From Acidobacteriota bacterium (lineage in GTDB: Bacteria; Acidobacteriota; Vicinamibacteria; Vicinamibacterales; SCN-69-37): DNA of 64,000 nt. The notes beneath the pieces are model-generated. The model ran no database searches. It was not told the DNA's origin and saw only the letters and a program-made list of their open reading frames with translations. A program made the position numbers and the translations under genes. This document shows positions 47,084 through 57,184 of this stretch, in pieces (position 1 is the first letter of the stretch; each line of letters starts with the position of its first letter). The DNA lies in contig CANIII010000015.1 in assembly GCA_947467605.1 (NCBI GenBank), positions 1-64,000 of the forward strand. Direction: 5' to 3'.

Positions 47084-47834
47084 ATGAGACGACACCTTCT
47101 TTCTGTAGTGATCCTTCCAGCGCTTGTGGCCACCGTTCTGGCCGGCCAGGCGTTCGCCCAGACCTTGACCGCCGAGCAGGTCGTCGAGAAACACCTCGCT
47201 GCCGTCGGCGGCCGAGAGGCCCTCAGCAAGATCACCAGCCGCAAGGCGACCGGCACCATGATCATCGGCACGCCGCAGGGCAATCTCTCCGGCCCCGTTG
47301 AGATGACGGCCAAGAGCCCGAACAAGATGCGCGCATCGATCCGCGTCGACCTCGCCGCCCTTGGCGCCGCCGGCGAGATGGCCATCGATCAGCTCTTCGA
47401 CGGCACGACCGGCTGGATGATGAACTCCATGTCTGGCGACCAGCCCATGTCGGGCGACCAGCTGGCAGGCGCGAAGAACGCCTTCTTCCCGTCCCCGTTC
47501 CTCAACTACGCAGAGCACGGCTTCACCATTGCCGTGAAGCCATCGGAGAAGGTCAACAACAAGGATGCCTACGTGCTGCTCATGACGCCGAAGGCCGGCC
47601 CGGCCGCGCGGATGTATTTCGATGCCGAGACGTTCATGCTCGTCCGCAGCGTCAGTCGCATCGTCAACCCGCAGCTCGGCGAGGTCGAGCAGATCAGCGA
47701 GCCCAGCGACTACCGCACGGTAGACGGCGTGAAGGTCGCGTTCCTGATCCTGCAGTCGGCCGGTGGGCAGGATGAAATTCGACAAGATCGTGAACAACGT
47801 CCCGGTCGACGACGCGGTGTTCATCAAGAAGTAG
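47084..47834 (+). pseudogene. Outer-membrane lipoprotein-sorting-like protein, frameshift near 47771
   Basis: Starts at ATG 47084 (MRRHLLSVVI), a signal peptide followed by VVEKHLAAVGGREALSKI, the LolA/RseB-like opening of a family common in Acidobacteria. The frame stays good to VAFLILQSAGGQ (about 47770) and then turns into Arg-rich sequence ending at 47866. In the +1 frame ATG 47772 begins MKFDKIVNNVPVDDAVFIKK, the normal family ending, with stop TAG at 47832-47834. One extra G (or two lost bases) at about 47771 explains this. Real mutation or an assembly error cannot be told apart here. Confidence 0.75.
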
Positions 47835-47863
47835 TTCGAGCTGTTTCGGCGGCGCCGGGGCGT

Positions 47864-47869
47864 TAAGAT
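47864..47869 (+). promoter_or_regulatory. -10-like TAAGAT before the propeller gene
   Basis: TAAGAT ends 6 nt before ATG 47876. No Shine-Dalgarno sequence. Confidence 0.5.
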
Positions 47870-47875
47870 ACGCGC

Positions 47876-48865
47876 ATGACGCGTATCGCCCTGGCGCTCA
47901 CTGCCCTGCTCACCGTCTCGCTGTCTGCGCAACAGGCGCCCGCACTGCCGGCACAAACGCCACCCGCACCAGATCTCACCTTCGACGGCAACGTTGATTT
48001 CCTCACACTTCCCGTCGGCATGAACTTCGGCGAGGTCGCCGGCGTGGCCGTGAACTCGAAGGGCCACTTCTTCATCTACGACCGCTCCCGGCAGACACGC
48101 CTCCTCGAGTTCGACAAGCTCGGCACGTTCGTGCGCGAGATCGGCAAAGACGTCTACGGATTCGAATTTGCGCACGTCGTCCGCATCGACAAGGACGACA
48201 ACATCTGGTGCGTGGACGAAGGCGCCAACGTTGTCATCAAGTTCAATCCCGCCGGGCGCGTCACGATGGTGGTGGGCCGCAAGTGGGAATCGGTGGAAGG
48301 GCGCCCGATACAGGAAGAGGCGGCCAAGGCGCCGCCGCGCACGAACGCCTTCAACCGTCCGACCGACGTGACGTGGGATCCCGCGGGCAACATCTACGTG
48401 GCCGACGGCTACAACAACTCGCGCGTCGTGAAGCTCGACAAGCTCGGCAACTGGGTCAAGACGTGGGGCGAGCGCGGCGCGGCGCAAGGCCAGTTCAACA
48501 TCCCGCACACGATCGCGTCAGACGCCGCGGGCAACATCTATGTCGGTGACCGCACCAACCGACGGATTCAGGTGTTCGACGGCGACGGTAAATTCCTCCG
48601 CCAATTCAGCAACGTCGCGCAGCCATGGGCAATCTGCATCACGCCGGGCGCGAAGCAGTTTCTCTACAGCTCAGATGCCAATTCCGGCAAGGTCTTCAAG
48701 CTCGACCTCGACGGCAAGTTGCTCGGGACGTTCGGCTCATTCGGCAAGCAACCGAAGCAGTTCGGCTGGATCCACGAAATCGCCTGCCCGACGGAGAACG
48801 AACTCTACGTCGGCGAACTGCTCAACTGGCGCGTACAGAAAATCACGCTGAAGCCGGCGAAGTAG
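47876..48865 (+). CDS. Secreted NHL-repeat six-bladed beta-propeller protein
   Basis: A 329-residue protein with a signal peptide (1-22) and a short Pro/Ala linker. NHL-type blades repeat as GKDVYGFEFAHVVRIDKDDNIWCVDEG, FNRPTDVTWDPAGNIYVADGYNN, FNIPHTIASDAAGNIYVGDRTN and GWIHEIACPTENELYVGE. The architecture resembles the lyase domain of peptidyl-alpha-amidating enzymes, but no catalytic residues can be confirmed; it may be a periplasmic binding protein. Its stop abuts the convergent acnA stop with no intervening base (48865/48866). Confidence 0.82.
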   Translation: MTRIALALTALLTVSLSAQQAPALPAQTPPAPDLTFDGNVDFLTLPVGMNFGEVAGVAVNSKGHFFIYDRSRQTRLLEFDKLGTFVREIGKDVYGFEFAHVVRIDKDDNIWCVDEGANVVIKFNPAGRVTMVVGRKWESVEGRPIQEEAAKAPPRTNAFNRPTDVTWDPAGNIYVADGYNNSRVVKLDKLGNWVKTWGERGAAQGQFNIPHTIASDAAGNIYVGDRTNRRIQVFDGDGKFLRQFSNVAQPWAICITPGAKQFLYSSDANSGKVFKLDLDGKLLGTFGSFGKQPKQFGWIHEIACPTENELYVGELLNWRVQKITLKPAK

Positions 48866-51526
48866 CTACGCCTGCGCCGCCAGCCGGCGCAGCACGTACG
48901 GCAGGATCCCACCGTGACGGAACGCCGTGAGTTCTTCCGGCGTGTCGACGCGGATCATCGCCTTGAAGTGCTTCACGGATCCGTCAGGCGCGGTCGCCTT
49001 CACCGTCAGCGTGCCGCGCGGATGGAGCGCCGCGCCGGAACCTTCGAAGTCGAACACCTCGTGGCCCGTCAGCGCCAACGCGGCAGCAGACTCGCCCGGC
49101 ATGAACTGCAGCGGCAGCACACCCATGTTCACGAGGTTGCTGCGGTGAATGCGCTCGAAGCTCTCGGCGATGACCACCTTGATGCCGAGCAACATCGCGC
49201 CCTTCGCGGCCCAGTCGCGCGACGAGCCTGATCCGTATTCCTTGCCCGCCAGCACGACGAGCGGCACACCGGCCGCCTGGTATTTCATCGAAGCGTCGTA
49301 GATGCTCATCACGTCCGTGCCGGGCATATAGGTCGTCCAGCCACCTTCTGTGCCGGGGGCGAGCTGATTCTTCAGCCGCGTGTTCGCGAACGTACCGCGC
49401 ATCATCACTTCGTGATTGCCGCGACGCGCACCGTACGAGTTGAAGTCTTTCACCGCCACGCCATGCGCCTGTAGGTACTTCCCGGCCGGACTGTCAGCCT
49501 TGATCGAACCGGCCGGTGAGATGTGATCGGTCGTGATGCTGTCGCCGAGCACCGCGAGCGCTCGCGCGCCGGTGACGTCCTTCGGCGCCGCCGGCTCCTT
49601 CGAGAGATTCTCGACGAATGGCGGACGACGGATATAGGTCGAGTCGGCTTCCCACGTGAAGCGATCGCCTTCCGGCACAGGCAGTTGCTGCCAGTGCTTA
49701 CTGCCTTTGAACACATCCGAATACTGCTCGCGATACATGTCGGCCGACAACGCCGTCAGCAGTGTCGTCTGAATCTCCTGATTGGTTGGCCAGATGTCGC
49801 GCAGGAACACGGGCGTCCCGTGCTTGTCGTGCCCCAGCGGCTCAGTGGTCAGGTCGATGTTCATCGAACCCGCAATGGCGTACGCGACGACCAACGGCGG
49901 CGACGCGAGGTAGTTCGCGCGCACATCCTGCTGAATACGGCCCTCGAAGTTGCGATTGCCTGAGAGCACAGAGGCGACAACGAGGCCGCGCTCGCGGATC
50001 TCGGCGGCGACCTCGTCTGGCAATGGACCGCTGTTGCCGATGCACGTCGTGCACCCGTATCCGACCAGGTTGAAGCCCATGTCGTTGAGGAACGGCGTCA
50101 GCCCGGACTTGTTGAGGTACTCGGTGACTACCTTCGAGCCAGGCGCGAGTGACGTCTTCACCCACGGCTTGCGCGTGAGGCCACGTTCGGCAGCCTTCTT
50201 TGCGAGGAGCCCCGCGCCGATCATCACGGACGGGTTCGACGTGTTCGTGCAGCTGGTGATTGCGGCGATCACGACCGAGCCATGCTCAAGCTGCGTCTTC
50301 GTCGCTACGGCCGTGCCGCCACCCGCCGCGGCGATCTTCTTCACGCCTTTTTCAAGTTCCGGCAGCGCCGCAGCGAATGACGCCTTCGTGTTGGTCAGCG
50401 CCACGCGATCCTGCGGACGACGCGGTCCGGCGAGGCTCGGCACGACGGTCGCGAGATCGAGTTCCATCGTGTCTGAGTACTTCGCTTCCGGCGAATCGGC
50501 TGTCTGGAAGAGTCCCTGCGCCTTTGCATACGCCTCAACGAGCTCCACCTGCTTGCTGTCGCGGCCCGTGAAGCGAAGGTATTCGAGTGTCAATTCGTCG
50601 ATCGGGAAGATCGCCACAGTTGCGCCATATTCCGGGCACATATTGCCGAGGACGACACGATCAGAGATTGTCAGATCTTTCAGGCCCGGTCCGAAGAACT
50701 CGACAAACTTGCCGACAACGCCCTTCTTGCGAAGTGCTTCCGTGATCGTGAGCACCAGGTCCGTGGCCGTCGCGCCTTCCGGCAACTTGCCCTTGAGACG
50801 ATAGCCGAGCACCTGCGGAATCAGCATCGAGCTCGGCTGACCGAGCATCGCGGCCTCCGCTTCAATGCCGCCCACGCCCCAGCCAACGACGCCAAGTCCG
50901 TTGACCATCGTCGTGTGCGAGTCGGTACCGAAGACCGTATCGGGGAACACGACGCCGTCGTGCACACAGACGACGCGCGCCAGATATTCGATATTCACCT
51001 GATGCACGATGCCCGTCTCGGGCGGCACCACGCGGAAGTTGTTGAACGCAGTCTGCCCCCAGCGCAGGAACACGTAGCGTTCGCGATTGCGCGAGTATTC
51101 GAGATCGGAGTTGAGCTGCAACGCATCGGCGGACGCAAAGTGGTCGACCTGCACAGAGTGATCGATGACGAGCTCAACCGGCTGGAGCGGATTGACTTTG
51201 TCGGGATTGCCACCGAGTTGCACGATGCCGTCGCGCATCGCCGCGAGGTCCGCGATGCAGGGCACGCCGGTGAAGTCCTGCAGGATGACACGGGCGGGCA
51301 TGAACGAGATCTCGTTGTCGCCGACCTTCGCCGACGCGAGCGCTTCGATGTCGTGTTTCTTGACGGCGCCGCCGTCTTCCCGTCGCAGCAGGTTTTCGAG
51401 CAGCACTTTCAGCGAGTACGGCAGCGTCTCGACCGACGGAAACGCTTTGGCGAGTTCCGGAAGACTGAAATACGAAAGGTTCTCTGAACCGACCTGCAGC
51501 TGACGACGAGTCCGAAAGGTATCCAT
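48866..51526 (-). CDS. acnA: Aconitate hydratase A
   Basis: An 886-residue enzyme, full length for AcnA (about 890). Landmarks are [67 protein letters not shown] (cluster Cys near 427), [12 protein letters not shown] (cluster Cys near 492 and 495) and the C-terminal swivel domain with [13 protein letters not shown]. It converts citrate to isocitrate in the TCA cycle with a 4Fe-4S cluster. On the minus strand TAAAAT lies 10 nt before the ATG, with GAGG in between. It is the last gene of the long minus-strand run. Confidence 0.97.
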   Translation of the reverse strand: MDTFRTRRQLQVGSENLSYFSLPELAKAFPSVETLPYSLKVLLENLLRREDGGAVKKHDIEALASAKVGDNEISFMPARVILQDFTGVPCIADLAAMRDGIVQLGGNPDKVNPLQPVELVIDHSVQVDHFASADALQLNSDLEYSRNRERYVFLRWGQTAFNNFRVVPPETGIVHQVNIEYLARVVCVHDGVVFPDTVFGTDSHTTMVNGLGVVGWGVGGIEAEAAMLGQPSSMLIPQVLGYRLKGKLPEGATATDLVLTITEALRKKGVVGKFVEFFGPGLKDLTISDRVVLGNMCPEYGATVAIFPIDELTLEYLRFTGRDSKQVELVEAYAKAQGLFQTADSPEAKYSDTMELDLATVVPSLAGPRRPQDRVALTNTKASFAAALPELEKGVKKIAAAGGGTAVATKTQLEHGSVVIAAITSCTNTSNPSVMIGAGLLAKKAAERGLTRKPWVKTSLAPGSKVVTEYLNKSGLTPFLNDMGFNLVGYGCTTCIGNSGPLPDEVAAEIRERGLVVASVLSGNRNFEGRIQQDVRANYLASPPLVVAYAIAGSMNIDLTTEPLGHDKHGTPVFLRDIWPTNQEIQTTLLTALSADMYREQYSDVFKGSKHWQQLPVPEGDRFTWEADSTYIRRPPFVENLSKEPAAPKDVTGARALAVLGDSITTDHISPAGSIKADSPAGKYLQAHGVAVKDFNSYGARRGNHEVMMRGTFANTRLKNQLAPGTEGGWTTYMPGTDVMSIYDASMKYQAAGVPLVVLAGKEYGSGSSRDWAAKGAMLLGIKVVIAESFERIHRSNLVNMGVLPLQFMPGESAAALALTGHEVFDFEGSGAALHPRGTLTVKATAPDGSVKHFKAMIRVDTPEELTAFRHGGILPYVLRRLAAQA

Positions 51527-51539
51527 GAGTGCCTCTATT

Positions 51540-52205
51540 TTATAGCTTCAGGATGAATGCGACCGAAAACCCGGGTGTGACGATTCGAGACTGTTTTGCC
51601 AGATCCAGACCGCCACTGCGGGCGTTCAGCCAGAAGTCGGCGCGCACGCCGTAGGGCGTGACGTGACCGGCCTTCTCACGCCAGGCATAGCGCACACCGC
51701 CACCCAGGTCGGCCGTGACGCCATCCTGGTAGAGCGTGTTGTCGCTCGACAGGTGACGCAACCATCCCACTGCACCGCGAGCGAAGGGTGTCCATCGCCC
51801 GCGCGGGGCAAATGACACCACCACGCCTCCGTTCGCGCGAAACTGCGACACTCGCTGCGTGGCCGTCGTGTCTGCCGCTCCTTCAAAGTCGCTGGTGATC
51901 TTCGAGCGAATCTCCGGGCGGGTCCAGTCGCCGCTGATCTCCAACGCGACGCGCGGTGCCACACGGATCTCGAGATGGCCGATGATGCCCTCGCCCGATG
52001 ACCACGACTGTGCGGTGGAAAACAGCGTGAACGATGCGCCGGTGGACGTCGTGTAGGTCGCATCGGCGCTCCCCACGGCACCGCCACCGAGCAGCGTGCC
52101 GCCGACATCGACCAACACACGCGGTTGCGATGGCGGCGTCTGCGCCGCCGAGGGCGACGCAGCGGCCGTGATCGCAACAACGAGGGCCGCGATGACGAGC
52201 TTCAC
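51540..52205 (-). CDS. Outer-membrane beta-barrel-like protein
   Basis: A 221-residue protein with a signal peptide (1-21), then alternating hydrophobic/polar strands ending in a hydrophobic residue (VAFILKL), typical of small outer-membrane barrels. Segments such as [31 protein letters not shown] and [27 protein letters not shown] fit this. I do not recognise a specific family. The start overlaps the stop of the matrixin gene by 4 nt. Confidence 0.68.
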   Translation of the reverse strand: MKLVIAALVVAITAAASPSAAQTPPSQPRVLVDVGGTLLGGGAVGSADATYTTSTGASFTLFSTAQSWSSGEGIIGHLEIRVAPRVALEISGDWTRPEIRSKITSDFEGAADTTATQRVSQFRANGGVVVSFAPRGRWTPFARGAVGWLRHLSSDNTLYQDGVTADLGGGVRYAWREKAGHVTPYGVRADFWLNARSGGLDLAKQSRIVTPGFSVAFILKL

Positions 52206-53212
52206 TTGCGGGTCACCTTGATCTCGACCGACTCGCCGAAGCCACCGTACGGCACGGTGACCAGTTTCGAATGAAATGTGGCCTTGAACCCGAGCTCGAC
52301 CCTGGCATCGCCATCGAAGAAGCTCGACACGTCGGCATCGTCGAGCGGCTCAACTCGCAAAACGTAAATGCCCGGCGTCAGTCCGTCAATCGCGAACTCA
52401 CCATTGGCGTTCAGCGAGAAGCCTCCCACCAATTCCTGCGTCTTGGTGTTGAAGGCGACCACGTGCGCACCGAAGATTCCCGCACCGTCAAGCGTCACCC
52501 GTCCAGACACGCTGCCGGTATTCTGCAGAAACTGCGGCGTCGGGTACGTCACCGACAGGGCGGCCTTGTCATCGTCATGCAGAAAGCGATCTTGGGTGGT
52601 GCCCACGGCGTACGCGATCGGAAACATCACCGATGACTTGCCGAGCACGCGACGGCCGCCGGTCGGTCGAATCTCCGTCTCACCGAGCAGCGAGTGCCCA
52701 AGCCCGAGCAGATGACCGAGTTCATGCGTCACGATCGACTGCACATCGAATCGGTTCGTCTCGCCGTTCGCTGCGGTGGACCAGTCAAACAGACTGTTCA
52801 GGAAGATATCGGCTTCGACGAGCGCACCGGTCGTCCGATCCAATGTGAACGTGGTGACGCCCAACGTGCGATCGAGTTCAGGGTGCGCCTGAAAGCCGAT
52901 CACCGTCGCGCCATCGTCGCGGACCGGCTCAGCGTTCGTAAACCCGGTGAATGTGGCCGACGTGTTCGCGGTCGGCACCGCGGCCCAGGTCCCGAACGAC
53001 TGCGCCACCACGGTCTGAAGCTGATTCGCGGTCACGCCGTCGACGGAGCGGTTCGTGACGAAATACTTGATGGGTGGCGTCCACCGCGTGGTCACCGACC
53101 GACCGTTCACGGTCGTGCCGAGCGTGAGGTACGCCGACGTCACCGCGGGCGCGACGATGAAGACGGCCGCAGCCAGAAGCGCGAGGGCGCGGCGGCGCTC
53201 TCCAGCGCTCAC
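52202..53212 (-). CDS. Secreted matrixin-type zinc metalloprotease
   Basis: A 336-residue protein starting at GTG 53212 (GTGA overlap with the upstream stop). A signal peptide (about 12-27) precedes the zincin domain, with HELGHLLGLGH giving the full HExxHxxGxxH metzincin motif near residue 165 and the Met-turn in SSVMFP. The C-terminal 110 residues are a beta-sandwich of the carboxypeptidase-regulatory type (GSVSGRVTLDGAGIFGAHVVAF). It probably cleaves extracellular or periplasmic proteins. The three-gene cluster with the unknown upstream and barrel downstream genes suggests a joint role. Confidence 0.88.
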   Translation of the reverse strand: MSAGERRRALALLAAAVFIVAPAVTSAYLTLGTTVNGRSVTTRWTPPIKYFVTNRSVDGVTANQLQTVVAQSFGTWAAVPTANTSATFTGFTNAEPVRDDGATVIGFQAHPELDRTLGVTTFTLDRTTGALVEADIFLNSLFDWSTAANGETNRFDVQSIVTHELGHLLGLGHSLLGETEIRPTGGRRVLGKSSVMFPIAYAVGTTQDRFLHDDDKAALSVTYPTPQFLQNTGSVSGRVTLDGAGIFGAHVVAFNTKTQELVGGFSLNANGEFAIDGLTPGIYVLRVEPLDDADVSSFFDGDARVELGFKATFHSKLVTVPYGGFGESVEIKVTRK

Positions 53213-53841
53213 TTGATCACCACGCCGGGCCCCAGGCCACCCGCGCCACCGATGACACCGCTGCCGCCCGTGCCGGCGGCCATCAGCAGTTTCACGACGC
53301 CGGAAAAATCGCCGATGCCCATGGGCTTTCGACGGGAGTCACCGCGAGCGACTTGTGCGCCAGCGGTTGCGGTGACGCCCGCGACGAGCGGCGGATTCAC
53401 GACCAGCGGACCCGACACTGAGGAAATCTTGTAGACGCCTGCGCCCATCCCAACCGTCCACAGCAGACCATCGGGTGCGCGCTTCAGAAACAGATACGCG
53501 TCATCACCGGCGGCAAATGTCGGCGCGCCTATCACCATCTGGCGATAGCGACCCAGTTCTCCGCCGTGCACGCGAAAGGTCACCGCCCGATCGGGGGCGC
53601 CCTTCAGTGTCTCGGTGACACTGACCGTGACCGCGGTCACGACCGGACCGTTTGCGATTTCGGTGAAGGCGCGCGTATCCACCACGCGCCCGCGAACAAT
53701 CAGCGTTGCGGAAGCGACGACATCGGGCAGGTCTGTGGGAATCGATACGGTCGCATGAAGCGCCGCGGCCAACAGCGTCACGCCGATGATCGCGCACACG
53801 ACGGTCGTTCGAATCGTGCGCGACAACGCCATCAGGCGCAT
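53209..53841 (-). CDS. Secreted protein of unknown function, upstream of matrixin
   Basis: A 210-residue protein with a signal segment (about 10-30). A beta-rich region follows (VVASATLIVRGRVVDTRAF, VTAVTVSVTETLKGAPDRAVTFRVHGG) and a conserved-looking GRYRQMVIGAPTFAAGDDAYLFLKR. The C-terminus is Gly/Val-rich. It overlaps lpxB (TGATG) and the matrixin gene (GTGA), so it is tightly coupled on both sides. I do not recognise a family; a partner or inhibitor of the protease is possible but unproven. Confidence 0.65.
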   Translation of the reverse strand: MRLMALSRTIRTTVVCAIIGVTLLAAALHATVSIPTDLPDVVASATLIVRGRVVDTRAFTEIANGPVVTAVTVSVTETLKGAPDRAVTFRVHGGELGRYRQMVIGAPTFAAGDDAYLFLKRAPDGLLWTVGMGAGVYKISSVSGPLVVNPPLVAGVTATAGAQVARGDSRRKPMGIGDFSGVVKLLMAAGTGGSGVIGGAGGLGPGVVIK

Positions 53842-54989
53842 CAGTCTATCTTTCTCTGACCGGAGCGAGCGACACCCAGAACAGCCTCGGCCGCGCGTGC
53901 TGTCGCACCGGCACCGCCCAGCTTGGCTTTGACATCAAGCAGATCGCGACGCATCGCGTCGGCGCGCGTCGGCGACGTCAGCAATGCGACCGTCTCAGCG
54001 GCGACAGATTCGGCGGTCAACTCATGCTGAATCAGTTCTTTCACAATCGACTTGCCGGCGACAAGGTTGACCATGCCGAAGGTGGAGACACCAACCAGGC
54101 GCCGGGCGATCGCGTAGGTCAGTGATGACACGCGATAGACGATCACCATCGGCGTGTCGTGCAGCGCCGTCTGGACCGTCGCCGTCCCGGACGCGACAAT
54201 CGCGACATCACACGCTGCGAGGACATCGTCTGACTGTGACACGACCGATCGCACCTGCGAGGCGGCGGCAAAGAGTTCGTCGTGGAGGCCAGGCGCGCGC
54301 GCGAGCAGGAACTGCACACCGGGCACGGCCGCGGTGATCTTCGGCACGGCCGCGAGCAACGTGGGCAACACGTGGCGGATCTCGTTGGGCCGGCTGCCGG
54401 GCAAGAGCGCCACGACGGGCCGCGCCGGATCGAGGCCGGCGCTGCGCAGGAAATCTTCGCGCGACGTGCGCGCCCCGACAAGTTCGATCAGTGGATGCCC
54501 GACAAATTCCACCGGCACATCGGCGCGTTCGTAGAGTTCGCGCTCGAACGGGAAGATGACCAACATCTTGTCGACGTAGCGCTGAATCGTCTGGATGCGC
54601 TTCGGACGCCAGGCCCAGAGTTGGGGGCTGATGTAGTAGACGATCGGGATGCCGAGCTTGCGCATTCGCGGCAGCAACCGAAAGTTGAAATCGGGAAAGT
54701 CGATGGCGACGAACACGTCAGGCTTCTGCTCACGGGCAGCGGCTTCGATCCGATTGAGCATCGCCAGCGACTGCCGCAACACGAAGAGCGCTTCAGTGAG
54801 CCCGGTCACAGTGAGCCCTTCGTAGGTGCCGACGATCGTGGCGCCTTCGGCGGCAACGCGGGGGCCGCCAAAGGCCGTGACGTGCAGGTGGGGTTCGCGT
54901 GTGCGCAGTGCACGTATCAGCGCGGCGGCATAGAGATCGCCTGAGGCTTCGCCGCAGGACAGCAGCACACGCAGGCCGCCGATGGTCAC
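53841..54989 (-). CDS. lpxB: Lipid-A-disaccharide synthase
   Basis: A 382-residue GT19 enzyme, normal length. Diagnostic segments are LLSCGEASGDLYAAALIRAL, VFVAIDFPDFNFRLL, IPIVYYISPQLWAWRPKRIQTI, VEFVGHPL, ALLPGSRPNEIRHVLPTLL and ASGTATVQTALHDTPMVIVYR. It joins UDP-diacylglucosamine and lipid X to form the lipid A disaccharide at the inner membrane. Start is GTG 54989, overlapping the stop of the M16 gene (GTGA). lpxD lies three genes upstream in the same run. Confidence 0.97.
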   Translation of the reverse strand: MTIGGLRVLLSCGEASGDLYAAALIRALRTREPHLHVTAFGGPRVAAEGATIVGTYEGLTVTGLTEALFVLRQSLAMLNRIEAAAREQKPDVFVAIDFPDFNFRLLPRMRKLGIPIVYYISPQLWAWRPKRIQTIQRYVDKMLVIFPFERELYERADVPVEFVGHPLIELVGARTSREDFLRSAGLDPARPVVALLPGSRPNEIRHVLPTLLAAVPKITAAVPGVQFLLARAPGLHDELFAAASQVRSVVSQSDDVLAACDVAIVASGTATVQTALHDTPMVIVYRVSSLTYAIARRLVGVSTFGMVNLVAGKSIVKELIQHELTAESVAAETVALLTSPTRADAMRRDLLDVKAKLGGAGATARAAEAVLGVARSGQRKID

Positions 54990-57184
54990 GCGGCTTTTCG
55001 AATGAAGGCGGTCGTGGGCAGCGGCGCGTTCATGCGCACGCTCGTGATCTGGCGGTCAATCAAGAGACCTTCGCGTTCCACATGGGCGCGAAACGCCACG
55101 CGCAGGCCCGACACGTCGCGATAGTCGTCATACGTTTCAATCGCCTGCGGCGCGTTCGGCGCGAGGTCCGTGGGATAGCGCATGCCGCGCACCTCGAATG
55201 TCTTCGGGTCCACGAGCAGCACCAGCGGACCGCCGGAGTCCAATCCGAACTGCAGCAAGAACACCGGCTTGCCGGCGGACATCTCGTCCGGCAGCTGCGT
55301 CACTTTCAACTTGCCGTCGACCGCATTGACGATGAGCGGCACGAGGTCGCGCGCCGCCGAGAGGCGATAGTCTGCGCGCGCATCCGCGTCAGCGTCCATC
55401 ACACCGGCAGGTGTCTCGACCCAGGCCTGTGCCCCGGAGAAGACCTGCACCATCGTGCCGCCGGGCGTGTTGGCCTCGACGCGGTACTGGTCGGGGTAGG
55501 CGATGAGGTTGCGCGTCTGCATCTTCACCGGCATGCCCGCGCCAGAGATGGTCACGTCGGCCTGCACATCAATCGTTTTGAGCGCGCGCAACACCGTGAC
55601 CCCGCCTTTGGCGTCCGCGATCTTCTGCACGAGCGCGATCGCGCTGTCGGTGGAACGTATCTGTGGCACTGCGCTGACACCAGCGGGCGCGCTCGCACTG
55701 GGTGCGGGCAGAGCGGTGCCGCCCTTGCGCAACGTCGGCGACGTGAGATCGAGCTGCTCGATCGGAATCCGCTCGAAGTCGTTAAACCCCTGCGCCTTGA
55801 GCTGACCCACAAACTTGGCGGCATCGCCGACCAGCACGATCGACAGCCGATCAGGCTTCACATACTGGCGCGCGACGGCCTGCAGATCCTCCACCGTCAC
55901 ATCCTCCACACGGTCGCGCAGCTTCTCAAGATCCTTGAGATCGAGACCGTAGAAGATCTGATTGAGCACCTGCAGCGCGATGGCGCTCGGCGTCTCGATC
56001 GTGAGCGGAAAGCTGCCCTGAAAGTAGTCCTTCACGCCGCGCAGTTCGCGCGGGTCGACCTTCTCACGCTGCAGTCGCCACATCTCGTCGATCACTATGC
56101 GCAGCGCCTCACCGGTCGTCTCCGTGCGTGTGTTGGTCGATGCGAGAAATCCGCCGGCAAATTTGAATGTCTGAAGATCGGCCGACGCGCCATACGTGAG
56201 GCCCTTGTCCGAGCGGAGCACGCCGAAGAGGCGGTTCGCACCTTCGCCACCGAGCACGCGGATCAGCAACTCCAGATCGAGCCACTTCGGCGACGTGCGC
56301 GGCAGCGTCAGGCTCCCCGCGCGAATCTCAGTCTGCACCGCGCCGGGCTTGTCGACCACCACCACGCGATACGTCGGCGTTGGAGGATCGGCCTGCGTCT
56401 GCACCGGCACGTCATGCTTCGGCCAGCTGCCAAACGCCTTCTCGGCCGCCGCAAACATTTCCTCGGAGGTGAGGTCGCCGACGACAGCGAGGATCGAGTT
56501 GTTCGGCGCAAACCAGGTGCGATGAAACGCGACGAGATCGTTGCGGCTGATCTTGGCAAGCGAGTCCAGCGTGCCGCCTGGCGGCCGGCCGTACGGATGG
56601 AATCCGTAGATGAGGCGATCAAACACCACACCGGCCACAAACTCCGGGCTGTCGTAGCTGACCTGCATCCCGGAAATCGCCTGCTGCTTCGCGCGATCGA
56701 GTTCCTTCGGATCGAAGGCCGGCTGCTGCACCAGCTCGGACGCCAGTGCCATCACCGAATCGATCTTGTCTTTGATCACGCCGGCATTGACGTAGCTCAG
56801 CTCGTTGCCTGCGCCAACACCGAGCACACCGCCGGCCGACTCCACCAGATTCGCGATGCCCTCGGCCGTCTTGGTCGCCGTGCCCTGATTGAGCAACGAC
56901 GACACCAGACTGGCGACACCCGGCTTGTCGGCCGGATCCTGCGCGGCGCCCGCTTTAATGATGAGTCGCATGCTGACCGACGGCTGCTCGTGCCACGGAA
57001 TCACCAGCACCTGCAGCCCATTGGGCAGCGTCTTCAATTGATACGGAGGGAACGCCACCGGCCGCGACGCGAGCGGGCTCGGGATGCGCTCGCGCGGCCA
57101 GCCCGCGGCCCCGATGGTCTGGGCGCCCGCAACGACGGGAACAAACAGGAGCAGCCCGGAAATGAACGAAACGAAAGGCTTCAT
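54986..57184 (-). CDS. M16-like peptidase subunit without HxxEH, with C-terminal LolA-like domain
   Basis: A 732-residue protein with a signal peptide (1-22). Residues about 40-490 form the two M16 half-domains (VLVIPWHEQPSVSMRLIIKAGA; GAVQTEIRAGSLTLPRT), but the position of the HxxEH motif reads VSSLLNQ, so it should not bind zinc; such subunits pair with an active partner, here the upstream gene. The C-terminal 210 residues (IADAKGGVTVLRALKTI, VMDADADARADYRL, VDGKLKVTQLPDEM) resemble LolA/lipoprotein-sorting folds and the frameshifted gene at 47084. Start overlaps the stop of its partner (ATGA). Confidence 0.85.
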   Translation of the reverse strand: MKPFVSFISGLLLFVPVVAGAQTIGAAGWPRERIPSPLASRPVAFPPYQLKTLPNGLQVLVIPWHEQPSVSMRLIIKAGAAQDPADKPGVASLVSSLLNQGTATKTAEGIANLVESAGGVLGVGAGNELSYVNAGVIKDKIDSVMALASELVQQPAFDPKELDRAKQQAISGMQVSYDSPEFVAGVVFDRLIYGFHPYGRPPGGTLDSLAKISRNDLVAFHRTWFAPNNSILAVVGDLTSEEMFAAAEKAFGSWPKHDVPVQTQADPPTPTYRVVVVDKPGAVQTEIRAGSLTLPRTSPKWLDLELLIRVLGGEGANRLFGVLRSDKGLTYGASADLQTFKFAGGFLASTNTRTETTGEALRIVIDEMWRLQREKVDPRELRGVKDYFQGSFPLTIETPSAIALQVLNQIFYGLDLKDLEKLRDRVEDVTVEDLQAVARQYVKPDRLSIVLVGDAAKFVGQLKAQGFNDFERIPIEQLDLTSPTLRKGGTALPAPSASAPAGVSAVPQIRSTDSAIALVQKIADAKGGVTVLRALKTIDVQADVTISGAGMPVKMQTRNLIAYPDQYRVEANTPGGTMVQVFSGAQAWVETPAGVMDADADARADYRLSAARDLVPLIVNAVDGKLKVTQLPDEMSAGKPVFLLQFGLDSGGPLVLLVDPKTFEVRGMRYPTDLAPNAPQAIETYDDYRDVSGLRVAFRAHVEREGLLIDRQITSVRMNAPLPTTAFIRKAA

